From positions 2,116,875 through 2,180,874 of the forward strand of contig SDUX01000005.1 of NCBI GenBank assembly GCA_008729055.1: a stretch of DNA of 64,000 bases. The letters run 5' to 3'. The notes beneath the pieces were generated by a model. That model searched no databases. It saw only the letters and a program-made list of their open reading frames with translations, and was not told the DNA's origin. Made by a program: the position numbers and the translations under genes. The DNA comes from Pyropia haitanensis (taxonomy: Eukaryota > Rhodophyta > Bangiophyceae > Bangiales > Bangiaceae). This document shows positions 53,149 to 61,702 of the stretch, in pieces. The stretch's first letter is position 1; each line of letters begins with the position of its first letter.

Positions 53149-54661
53149 TCATTCATTTCGTTCAAGACTGCCAGCACGATCATCGGCAGCCCCACTCTCT
53201 CGCCCGCTGCCAGTCGCGCTCGGACTCCCTCCACCGCCCTCGCTCTCATCACGCGACTCAGACCCCCCCCTCGACACTCTATCAGACCCCAGAAAAATGG
53301 GGGGCTGCCTCAGATCGCCCCCTCCGGTACGCGCGCCGACGTGGACACTTTCGTCGTCGGTCCTCTTCCCCCGAATGATGTCCTCCAACTGCCCTTCCAC
53401 CAGCCTGATCAGCTCCGGGTCCGCCCCACAGTCGCGCAGATTTTTGAGGGTACCAGAGAGGGACACCATTTCCGCGCACCTGGAGTGCTTGGCTGCAGAG
53501 GCAGCCATGCTGGCTGAGCTGTCCACAAGGGACTGAAATGCCGAGTCGGCTGCGTCGCGCTTGCGCTTGCCCCTTGTGGTTGTCATGTCGCGAGTGCCCG
53601 CCCCAGTCTCGAGGGCTTCATCCCCCTCCACTCCGGCTGCCCCGATTTCTGGGTTGACCAGCTCCATGACGAGGTTGTGGTTCTTGAACAGCGCAAATAG
53701 GTAGTCGACGAGTGTATCTCCCTGCGAAAAGCTACCCCAAAGGGCAGGGTTGTTTTGTCCGGAGCAGGAGTATCGCTTGTACGTTCGCCAAAACATGGAA
53801 CCGAGCTGCGGCATGAGAATGAGCGGCCACCGAAAAAAGCGGGCATCTGAGTTAATATTGGTTGTCGAGCGCCCCCAACATGCGCATCGTCAACAAGTGG
53901 CGCGTACAGAAGATGGTGCGCAGAGAGCAAGCGAAAAGGAAGCGCAATGGCTCACCTACCTCAGACCATTTGGCCTTGAGAAAAAGTCCTGTGCGCACAT
54001 GTGGGTGAACGTTCGGGTCCAGGCCCCCATCGGCACAATCGGCAGGGATAGAGAATCGGTCCGTGCCGTTGAACATCTCGGCTACAACGACAACCCAAAC
54101 CGAGTCCCGTCGGGCACGGGCGTCCTGCTGTCGGCGAGACATTGGTCCTCGCGAGACCACCACGCCGGCCGCCACTTCGCCAGTGCACAAGACGTGAGCC
54201 AACCGCGCCTTTTCGTGCTTCGAGAAGGGTGGGGCGCGAGTCCTCGATCCGCCCACAACAGCGGAATCGGGCCGTTCCTCCGGTGCAGCAGGCGAATCTC
54301 CGGCGGCTGTCACAGCCCGTGGTGTTCCCGCTGCCGGCCCAGCAGGTGGCTCCATTGTAGCATGCGACGCAGTGCGGGTATCTGCTGCCTGCCCGGCAGC
54401 CTCCTCACAGTCCGCGTCGTCTGCTCCCGCCACACAGTCGCCTCTCTGCGCGACGGCAGCAACTGCAGGGCTGGACGGGGCGCCGACGCGGTTCCCCTGG
54501 TGGCGCATGGCGACCGGCCCGACAGCAGATTCACCAGGTCCCACGCACGAGACCCCGTGAACGCGACAGCGCTCCAGCAGATCGCTCTTGCTGCCGTAAA
54601 TCGGCAGCCCTCGGCGCTTCAGCTCCTCCTTCAACTGCTTCACAGTCACGCGAGACGCCAT
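53149..54661 (-). CDS. SAP-domain DNA-binding partner of the PIF/Harbinger transposase (two exons)
   Basis: Exon 1 is 54661-53960 (234 codons), intron 53806-53959 (GTAGGT ... GCCGCAG, 154 bp, phase 0), exon 2 is 53805-53149. The protein is about 452 residues. The N-terminus (MASRVTVKQLKEELKRRG then LPIYGSKSDLLERC) is a SAP domain, a DNA-binding helix-extended-loop-helix. Across the splice lies a Myb/SANT-like or MADF-like region (KHEKARLAHVL, RTGLFLKAKWSE joined to LGSMFWRTYKRYS). Exon 2 has the basic motif RGKRKRD and a helical segment (TLKNLRDCGADPELIRLVEG). PIF/Harbinger elements usually encode a Myb-like second protein; a SAP head is unusual as far as I know. Partner role is inferred from position inside the TIRs. 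Confidence 0.8.
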
Positions 54662-54875
54662 GCCGGATCGGATCGGAGGGCGGAGCAAAGAGTGGATGGG
54701 ATGGGTGGTTGCCTGGAACGTGGTTGTTCGGACGAGGGCCGTGCAGCGACAGTGCTGTCGCGGCGGGCCATGTCGGTCTCGTGTAGTGGCACATCCCGTC
54801 ACGACCGTTGCAAATCCACGAGCACTGCCGTAATTGCTGCTTCGTTCGATTGGAATTCCAGCGGCTGCGGGGGTC

Positions 54876-54928
54876 GGTATAACGTTATGACATACGCGAG
54901 CCGTTCGCGTATGTCATAACGTTATACC
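54876..54928. repeat. Perfect 24-bp inverted repeat with a 5-nt loop near the right end of the PIF/Harbinger element
   Basis: Arm 1 (54876-54899) starts GGTATAACGTTATGACATAC and is exactly complementary to arm 2 (54905-54928); the loop is GCCGT. The arms carry ATAACGTTAT, itself palindromic. GGTATAACG also occurs near the left end at about 51377 and GTATAACG again near 54931, so this may be a subterminal transposase-binding array. Confidence 0.92.
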
Positions 54929-54979
54929 GTCCGTATAACGCCGTCGACCAATCAGAGCGACGTTATGTTTATACTAAGC

Positions 54980-54996
54980 GGAACTGCGAACGGGCC
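54980..54996 (-). repeat. Right TIR of the PIF/Harbinger element
   Basis: GGAACTGCGAACGGGCC, followed by the TGA duplication. Confidence 0.93.
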
Positions 54997-54999
54997 TGA

Positions 55000-55994
55000 G
55001 TCAGAACCCCAACTCTTGGTCCGTGTTGCGATCTGGTCACTCGTCGCATTCTGGACCTGCTCACCCAGCCGCAAGCCAATCGGCGTTGGTTTCGTTGCGG
55101 TGCTCAGAAAAGGGTCCATCTCTGTGACCAACCACATTGCGCCCTGACTGCTGACAGAGCCGGAAATTCCGAGGAATTCTGTTGTGCCATGCTGAGAACT
55201 GCTGTGACCTCTTCTGGAGATCCCATCATTCTTCTGCAACCGGCCATACTCGTGGTTGGTACCACACAGCACCCCGGATTGGGCTGAAATGGTCTAAAAT
55301 GGGCCCAGTACAAATATTCGCGGACGCGTATCTCGAGAACGGCGTGTACTAGACCCTCTCACAGAGGCCATTCTTCCAATTGGGGATACATCGCCTGACC
55401 AGTATACTCCTGAACCCCCCTCCACGACGCTTCTGGGAGGGGGTGTGCGGACATGTCACGGTCGCCAGTAGACCCGAGAAGGAGTTGTGGAGAGCTACTT
55501 ATCGCGACCTGAGAGCCCTCGCGTACCGTTGTCATGTCACGCTGCGTATCTGGCCCACCGATCACTACGTTGACCACGCCCACTATTCTACAAATAGCGC
55601 TGAGAGCGCCTGACAACAGACCACGCGGCGGTCCCTGTGGTGGCTACGTCACCCACGGAAAGTACTGTACGTTGCAAGAAAGCGTAGATTTTTCGTCCAG
55701 GCATGATTCCCCGGGGGCCGCTCTAGTAACAGACCCGTACCCGCCCTCTCTGTCCCCTCCCCCCCCCCCACCCCCCCTGGCCGGAGAGGGGGAAGCGGGA
55801 AGGGGGCGCCGGCGTGCTGGGCACTCCAGGCTCCCCCCGGTACGCCCCTCTAGCAGCTTCAGGGAGGGGAGCGGACGGGCCCACCGGCGTGCCCCCAGCC
55901 GCACCCTCCTGCCAGCACGCATCGGGGTGGCCACCAGCTACCCTCCACGGCACACTCAGCGCTCCCCACATGGTGCCGTCCATGGTACGCACGC
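55000..55994. other. Non-coding stretch between the PIF element and the repeat cluster
   Basis: No gene supported. About 55600-55745 is a diverged copy of the 309-bp repeat unit described at 56821 (shared GTACGTTGCAAGAAAGC and GATTTTTCGTCCAGG-like sequence). Confidence 0.5.
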
Positions 55995-56038
55995 ACTCCA
56001 CGCCCACGCCTACGCCCACGCCCAAGCCCACGCCCAAC
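55995..56038. repeat. Hexamer repeat (CCACGC/CCTACG/CCCAAG)n
   Basis: About seven CCCACGC-type hexamers with single-base variants. Confidence 0.8.
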
Positions 56039-56084
56039 TAAACAACAACACAACGATACGCATATAATAAACAAGAAAAGGCCA

Positions 56085-56545
56085 GCACCGACAAACAAAC
56101 GCGGCCCGCCGCGGCAACAGAGAAAGACCACCAGCACAGCGGCAGGCCGCCAGCACCAACAGACAGACGCGCCCCGCCGCGGAAAAAAAAGAAAGGAGCC
56201 AGTAGGGGGGCGGCCGCTAGCACCGACAGACAGACGCGGCCCGCCGCGGCAACAGAAAAAGACCACCAGCAAAGTGGCAAGCCGCCAGCACCAACAGACT
56301 GAAGCGCCCCGCCGCGGAAAAAGAAGAAGGGAGCCAGCAGGGGGGCGGCCGCCAGCACCGACAGACAGAGGCGGCCAGCCGACGCAAAAGAAGAAAGGCG
56401 CCAGCAGGGCGGCAGCCACCAGCAGACGGACGGACGCGACCCGCCGCGGCAACAAAAGAAAGGCACCAGCAGGGTGAAGGACGCCAGCACCAACAGACAG
56501 ACGCGAAGCGCCGCGGCCAAAAAAAAAGGCTCCAGCTTGGAGGCG
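56085..56545. repeat. Dimeric tandem repeat of about 64 bp per unit
   Basis: Alternating A- and B-type units (GCGGCAACAGAAAAAGACCACCAGC-like and GCGGAAAAAGAAGAAGG-like), each ending in CCAGCACCAACAGACAGACG-type sequence, occur about seven times with divergence. Both strands stay largely open (Lys/Arg/Gln-rich plus, Leu/Phe-rich minus), which I attribute to the repeat. Confidence 0.75.
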
Positions 56546-56820
56546 CCACCCGTGGGGTGAACAGCAGCCGCCACCAGCAAATGCACGCAGGCGTGGAAAA
56601 GAAAAGGGTGGGGGGGGGGGGGGTGGTGGGATGGTGGAGAGGGGGGCGTGGGGCACGTGAAGAGGGAAGGGGAGGGCGGGGGGGGGGGAAGCTGGAGAGT
56701 GGGAGTGGGAGATGGAGGTTGGCTTGGCAGGTCAACGCCCGGGCTCAGAAGTCCATCCCCCGCCTGTCTGCTGGAGCGCCCCCCCCCCCCGCCCTTCCCC
56801 ACCCCGCACCCCCCTCACAG

Positions 56821-57535
56821 GGTGCTCCAGGAGCTCTCTGCCGGGCGTGCGCGCCGCGCGCCCGTGCTGTTACGCTGCCCCAGTGCGCGCTCTGCTCTCA
56901 GGTGGGGCTCTCCGGGGGACCACGCGCACTATGCTACGAACCGCGCTCTCAGCACCTGTCAACAGACCGCGCGGCGGTATCTGTGGTGGCTACGTCACTC
57001 ACGGAAAATACTGTACGTTGCAAGAAAGCATAGATTTTCCGTCCAGGAATGATTCCGCGGGGGCCGCTCTCGTACGAGACCCCTCCCCGCCCCGCCTGTC
57101 CCCCCCCCTCCCCCCGCACCCCCTTACACGATGCTCCAGGAGCTCTCTGCCGGGCGGGCGCGCCGCGCGCCCGTGCTGTTACGCTGCCCCAGTGCGCGCT
57201 CTGCTCTCAGGTGGGGCTCTCCGGGGGACCACGCGCACTATGCTACGAACCGCGCTCTCAGCACCTGTCAACAGACCGCGCGGCGGTATCTGTGGTGGCT
57301 ACGTCACTCACGGAAAATACTGTACGTTGCAAGAAAGCATAGATTTTCCGTCCAGGAATGATTCCGCGGGGGCCGCTCTCGTACGAGACCCCTCCCCGCC
57401 CCGCCTGTCCCCCCACCTTCCCCCGCACCCCCTGACACGATGCTCCAGGAGCTCTCTGTCTGGCGTGCGCGCCGCGCACCCTTGCTGTTAGGCCGCTCCA
57501 GTGCGCGCTCTGCTCTCGGGTGGGGCTCCCCGGGG
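56821..57535. repeat. 309-bp tandem repeat, two full copies and a truncated third
   Basis: Units start at 56821, 57130 and 57439 (each G(G/A)TGCTCCAGGAGCTCTCTG), a constant period of 309 bp. Copies 1 and 2 are nearly identical. Copy 3 diverges and breaks off after GGTGGGGCTCCCCGG. A fourth, diverged copy lies at about 55600-55745. Confidence 0.9.
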
Positions 57536-58076
57536 CGCCGTGCTGTGCGTTCGTGCATGGGGACCTTTTCAGGTGCAGGGGAGATGATCCGGGAGTCCAC
57601 CCGCAAGACGACAACGCACTCGATGCGTGACCGGCGGGCATTGGTCGAGACTTGGACCAACCGAGGTGTGAGAAGGGAGCGCGTGGAGAGCGGCTGCGAG
57701 TGCTTGCTGTTGGACGTGTGACAGAAGTGGTGTCGCGAAGCTGGAATCGGGGCAAGTCGCGCGCAATCCGTTGATAATTCGGCGATATTCGTGCGCAGTT
57801 CGGCTCCTCAGGCCTGCCTCGCACCCTCCCACGGCCGTGCCCCCCCCCCCCTCGGCGGCTGAGTCCTCCCCTGGGGTGGTGGAGTCTTCTTGGTGCCCCG
57901 GTTTCACTGCTGAATTGGGCACTCACGGACATGTAGCCCACCTTTCTGTCGGACCCGGCTCCAGCCGCCCGCCGACGCGAACCACCAGCAGACCACAGCC
58001 GACCACAAGTAAACGAGCTACCGTACAGTACATGCGCAGTACAAAAAATAGCCACGAGTACTGCCCAGTATACCCT

Positions 58077-58095
58077 AGTACGGGTGGTACGTTTT
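58077..58095 (-). repeat. Orphan terminus of the Plavaka-like family
   Basis: AGTACGGGTGGTACGTTTT is identical to the right TIR core at 25777-25795, and CGACGATGG follows soon after it in both places. Subterminal GAGTACTG and CCCAGTA motifs lie just to the left, as in the full element. By orientation the element body extended leftward, away from the NTPase gene. No partner TIR was found in the window. Confidence 0.75.
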
Positions 58096-58284
58096 CCCGA
58101 CGATGGTAGACGCCGCTTTTTCCGCTTTTTCTTGCTTTTTGCCAATAATAATAATAACAATTTTATTCCATATCGGGGGTCGCGAATGCCCTGGGTATCG
58201 CCGGAAGCGCAAGAAGCAGCGCAGCACCACAGAAGCCCAAGAATCGTGGCAGATGAGGCTTTACGAGATAGAGAGAAAGAGATA

Positions 58285-58415
58285 GTATCTCTCAGGACAT
58301 AGCTGCCACTATCTCTCAGGACATAGCTGCCACTCAGGACATAGCTGCCACTACCTCTCAGGATATAGCTGCACTATCTCTGTGGACATAGCTGCACTAT
58401 CTCTGTGGACACCGT
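58285..58415. repeat. About 24-bp tandem repeat (CTATCTCTCAGGACATAGCTGC-like), about six copies
   Basis: Units share GGACATAGCTGC(CA)CT and differ by small deletions. The array overlaps the end of the NTPase frame, so the last residues of that frame (EIVQLCPQR) are repeat-encoded. Confidence 0.85.
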
Positions 58416-59177
58416 GCCCGTCGCCAAAGATGCCAGTCCAGCCGCCCCTTTGCCTCCGACGAACAGGCGCTGCAGCACGTCCTTGTCGCTGCTAATGTTT
58501 TGCATCCGCGCCAGCAACTTCTCGCGCTCGTCCTTGGACAAAGCAGAAAAAGAGAGACGAGGCAGCTCATCAACTAGCAGGAGCCCACGCATCCCACCCG
58601 GCGACGTCGGCACCAGCCGAGCCTGCACGAGGTTGGTGGCAATCGCCGCGACTTGGACGACGCTGACCCGTCCCTCGATCAGCAGCATCAGCACGTGGTC
58701 CCGATACAATCCAAAGGTGTGGTGCGTGGTAGTCGGATCCCAGGACTCCGCGAAGATGATGCGCACGAAAAGCGGTAAGCGCGGGTCAATCCTGGCAAGC
58801 ACGCGGTCATCAGCAGTGGCCTTGGTAATGCCGTTGAACGACAGAACATAGACGGGTAGACTTCGCCATCAGTCCCGCATCGCCTGGGTCAGCGACATGA
58901 CCAGGTCCTGCTCCGGCTCGCCTACAATGGACAGGAGCAGCAGGAGCAGGAGCAGCGTCTTGCCACGACCAGGAGAGCCCGTCAGGTACCCAGTGCCGTG
59001 GGCGTCCGTCCGAAACGCGTGCAGCTCCCGTACAGCTGCAGGTATCGGATTGACCCCAAAGCGCCTCTCGAACAGCCCGGTGCCAAACTGCGGGTTGGGC
59101 GCAACGAAGTGCCGCAATCGTCTGGTAACCTCCGTGACGAGCTCGGCTTGCAAGGGCGACGAGGCAGTGACGAGCAA
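58374..59177 (-). pseudogene. Crinkler/RHS-type P-loop NTPase exon with one in-frame TGA
   Basis: The exon follows an acceptor (GTGGACGTAG) at 59178. It reads LLVTASSPLQAELVTEVTRR, then PNPQFGTGLFERRFGV, and the Walker A GYLTGSPGRGKTLLLL. A TGA at 58869-58871 interrupts TQAMRD-stop-WRSLPVYVLSFNGIT. The same frame resumes with RIDPRLPLFVRIIFAESWDP, the Walker B-like GLLLVDELPRLS, and LSKDEREKLLARMQNI, stopping at 58374. The vYVLSFNg strand and overall order resemble NTPase domains of Crinkler and retrotransposon-hot-spot proteins, but that assignment is by eye. If the TGA is real, only the Walker A half is translated. Confidence 0.6.
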
Positions 59178-59341
59178 CTACGTCCACGTTCAAACAACAA
59201 CACACAGTAAGCTCAGTCTTGACGTGCATTGCCGGTCAGTAGGAGAGCCACGCGATTGAACGAAAGGAAAAGAACAAAAAAAAGAGGCCAACTACGGGCA
59301 ACAGTACACGAAGAGGAGGTGAGAATTATCTACAAACGTAC

Positions 59342-59377
59342 CTGCGCAGAAGTACCAGCGCCCATCGGAAGGAATCC
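59342..59377 (-). other. 36-bp micro-exon candidate of the NTPase gene
   Basis: Bounded by CTGCAG acceptor and GTACGT donor, phase 0, coding GFLPMGAGTSAQ, which continues in frame into LLVTASS of the NTPase exon (intron 59178-59341). The intron on its other side would be 59378-59509, also with a GTACGT donor, leading from ARLQE. Confidence 0.5.
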
Positions 59378-59510
59378 CTGCAGGCACGAAGAGGGGCAGC
59401 AAGGTAGACAATTGCGAGCGTAATGGTCAGCACCGGAGCAGCACACAGGTAAAACAGGCAACACAAAGACAGCGTCCACATGAGCATACCAGACAGCCAC
59501 AAAACGTACC

Positions 59511-59810
59511 TCTTGCAGGCGCGCAAGTCAGAGCATCTCGCACTTTTTCAATTCTTGATACAGCCTTGAGGAGGTTGGTCATAGAGGTTGCCAGTCATTC
59601 CGTTGCTCTCTTGAATCTCCTTGGCCCTCTTGGTTTGGTCATACTCGTCTTGAAGGTTGCTTGTGTCGCTGGTACTTGGGCGCGGCTGCTTGAGCATACC
59701 CTTGACCTCAGCAATGACCCGCTCTGAGTCCAAAAGTTTGGACTTCTCTGCCCTGAGCTCGCACATCATCTCGGTCACCTCGTTCTGCTTCGCCTGCAGG
59801 TCCGTCTCAA
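59511..59810 (-). pseudogene. Coiled-coil upstream exon of the NTPase gene, frame uncertain
   Basis: Following an acceptor-like CACTTGTCGCAG at about 59811, one frame reads IETDLQAKQNEVTEMMCELR, AEKSKLLDSERVIAEVKGML and DEYDQTKRAKEIQESNGM, a clear coiled coil, then stops at about 59548. The donor at 59510 needs a different frame (YQELKKCEML-stop-LARLQE), so an indel and/or nonsense mutation separates the two parts, or an intron was missed. Consistent with a decayed gene. Confidence 0.45.
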
Positions 59811-60358
59811 TCTGCGACAAGTGAGGCAGTTGCGCGAAGTCACATCTTGCACCGCGAAATCACCTCCGGCGTTCGCGCCAACCCAGGTCGCGCCAGATTT
59901 TGGGCGGGCATTCAATTACAGCAGTGCCCATCTGTGCGATTTTTGGGCGGGCGCTGGGCCTTTCTACCTCGCAGCGGCTACGGCAGTGCCTCGCCCCCCC
60001 CTCCCCGATCCCGACCCGCACCCCACCCGCTTTTATGGCGCGCCCATGCGCGGTATGGCCCACTGCGGCCAACAGGCGCAACCCCTCCCGTCACCGTGCC
60101 GTCCCGCGCCCCCCCCCGCAGCCACTGCCGTCTACACAGCGACCACCACCTTGCATCCGGCCACCTCCGCGCCCCGCGCGCTGCTCAATCCCCCCCCCCC
60201 CCCCCCCCCTTCTCGCTCCCGTATCCTATAGGGAGCTTCTGGGGACCACGTGGCTGTCACAGGGGCGGGTGGGTGCGCCACGAGGCGCTTGTGGCCTTTG
60301 CGGAGACGGGGGTGGCTAGGCGGCAGGGGGCGGCGACAAGGGCGCGGGGACGCCCGTG

Positions 60359-61702
60359 ATGAAGACTGCACCCGCCTTGAACCCGCTCGAGGACGTGAAG
60401 AAGAACTTTGTCACCTTGGAGGATGCCATCAAGCACGTGGCGCAAGAGACGGGGCGCAGCTTTAACTCGCTCAAGACTGCGTATCACCGCTCCCGCCGTG
60501 GCCTCGGCTATAGCCATGCTGGCCGTAGGCTCACGCCCGACCAAGAGACGACCCTCGTGGCTGTGGCGCAGGCCTTTAGCGTCAACAACGTGGCCATGAG
60601 CGTGGCGCAGCTGCGGGAGCTGGTTGTCCGCAAGTGGGGCGTGGCTGTTTCAAGCACGTGGGTCGCTCGCTTTGTCCGCAGGAATCGCCGGGACCTTAGC
60701 AAGCGGGCATGCAAGGCGTTGGCGGACAAGCGGGCAGGGCAGATGGTGTATGACGGCGTGATGGACTTCTGCGAGGAGCTGACCGCTTTTCTCAAGCACT
60801 TCAACATCCCGACGCACGCAGTCTTCAACTTCGACGAGACGCGGGTGGTGCAGAAGGGGGGCAACGTGTCGCTCAGCCGCGTTGAGGCTGCAGGCAAGCT
60901 GACGGCCAACGTGAGATCAACCCGGCACAACACTGTGGCGTCTCTTCTGACGTTTGCCTGTGCCGACGGCGGGGTCCTCCTCAGCGTGTACATTTTCAAG
61001 GGGCAATTCGGGGAGGGCGACGAGGCGCCGATCAACTTTGCCATGGAGAAGTCGCCGAGCACCACCTGGGGGACGTGGCTGCGATTCTACTGCTGGAACG
61101 ACACCGGCTACTTCGACATCGATACGTTCAAGGCAGTTACGTCGAAGGTGGCCGAGGTGTGGCACGAGCGCTGCCCGGGCATCCCCGCCCTCCTTTTTGG
61201 AGACCAGCTGGCCGCCCACCGCCGGGCAGATGTCGTTGAGTACGCCTTGGAGCTTGGTCTGTATCTCTTCTCGCTCCCAAAGAATACTTCTCACAGCACT
61301 CAGCCGCTCGACGAGGCGCCATTTGGGGCGCTGCAGGCGGTGACTCGCCGCAACCACGAGGCGGCCGTGATGGACGGTATGTTGACCGACGCCAACACGC
61401 GCGACGCGCTGCTCATGGCGGCGTCCGCGGCCGAGCGCCGTGCGTTCACCCGTCCAGTCATCATTGGGGCGTTCCGCCGTTGTGGACTCTGGCCTTTTCG
61501 GCCAGCTGTCTTGCAGGCCAATGTGCGGGCCAATCTGGGGATGGTGACGACGGGGGAGACTGTGAGGCACCACCCACAACCGGGCAGCCTTCGACGTACT
61601 GGTGGGGGTGTCAGTCGCCCGCGAGTGCCAATGGGGATGCGGAGCGGGGCGAAGGTGACCAGTGGGATGACGGTGGTGGGGGTGGGGAAGAGGATGGCGT
61701 GA
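60359..61702 (+). CDS. pogo-like (Tc1/mariner superfamily, DDE_1) transposase
   Basis: Intact 447-residue frame from ATG 60359 (MKTAPALNPLEDVKKNF). The N-terminal half holds two DNA-binding helix-turn-helix regions (VTLEDAIKHVAQETGRSFNS; then a CENP-B-like part with VAQLRELVVRKWGVAVSSTW and RFVRRNRRDLSKR). Catalytic triad: FNFDETRV (Asp159), LLFGDQLAAHR (Asp282) and LPKNTSHSTQPLDEAPFGAL (Asp318). These motifs are diagnostic of pogo/Fot1-type enzymes. TIRs and the TA duplication could not be found by eye in 59.8-60.3 or 61.7-62.1 kb, so the element ends are unknown. It could be an immobile or domesticated copy. Confidence 0.9.
   Translation: MKTAPALNPLEDVKKNFVTLEDAIKHVAQETGRSFNSLKTAYHRSRRGLGYSHAGRRLTPDQETTLVAVAQAFSVNNVAMSVAQLRELVVRKWGVAVSSTWVARFVRRNRRDLSKRACKALADKRAGQMVYDGVMDFCEELTAFLKHFNIPTHAVFNFDETRVVQKGGNVSLSRVEAAGKLTANVRSTRHNTVASLLTFACADGGVLLSVYIFKGQFGEGDEAPINFAMEKSPSTTWGTWLRFYCWNDTGYFDIDTFKAVTSKVAEVWHERCPGIPALLFGDQLAAHRRADVVEYALELGLYLFSLPKNTSHSTQPLDEAPFGALQAVTRRNHEAAVMDGMLTDANTRDALLMAASAAERRAFTRPVIIGAFRRCGLWPFRPAVLQANVRANLGMVTTGETVRHHPQPGSLRRTGGGVSRPRVPMGMRSGAKVTSGMTVVGVGKRMA

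Larger units (their letters stand above)
51349..54996. mobile_element. Complete PIF/Harbinger DNA transposon
   Basis: A 3,648-bp element with perfect 17-bp terminal inverted repeats GGCCCGTTCGCAGTTCC at 51349-51365 and its reverse complement at 54980-54996. It is flanked by a 3-bp target duplication TGA (51346-51348 and 54997-54999). It carries the two genes typical of the superfamily: a DDE_4 transposase (plus) and a DNA-binding partner (minus), arranged tail to tail. Both frames are intact, so it may be active or recently active. Confidence 0.92.

Noticed and set aside
57258..58160. 300-codon minus-strand frame over the 309-bp repeats
   Set aside because: Spans a truncated tandem repeat and the orphan transposon terminus; composition is repeat-derived.
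59326..59526. Minus-strand frame with two hydrophobic, membrane-like segments
   Set aside because: It lies almost wholly within a sequence bounded by GTACGT and CTGCAG and is better explained as an intron of the NTPase gene.
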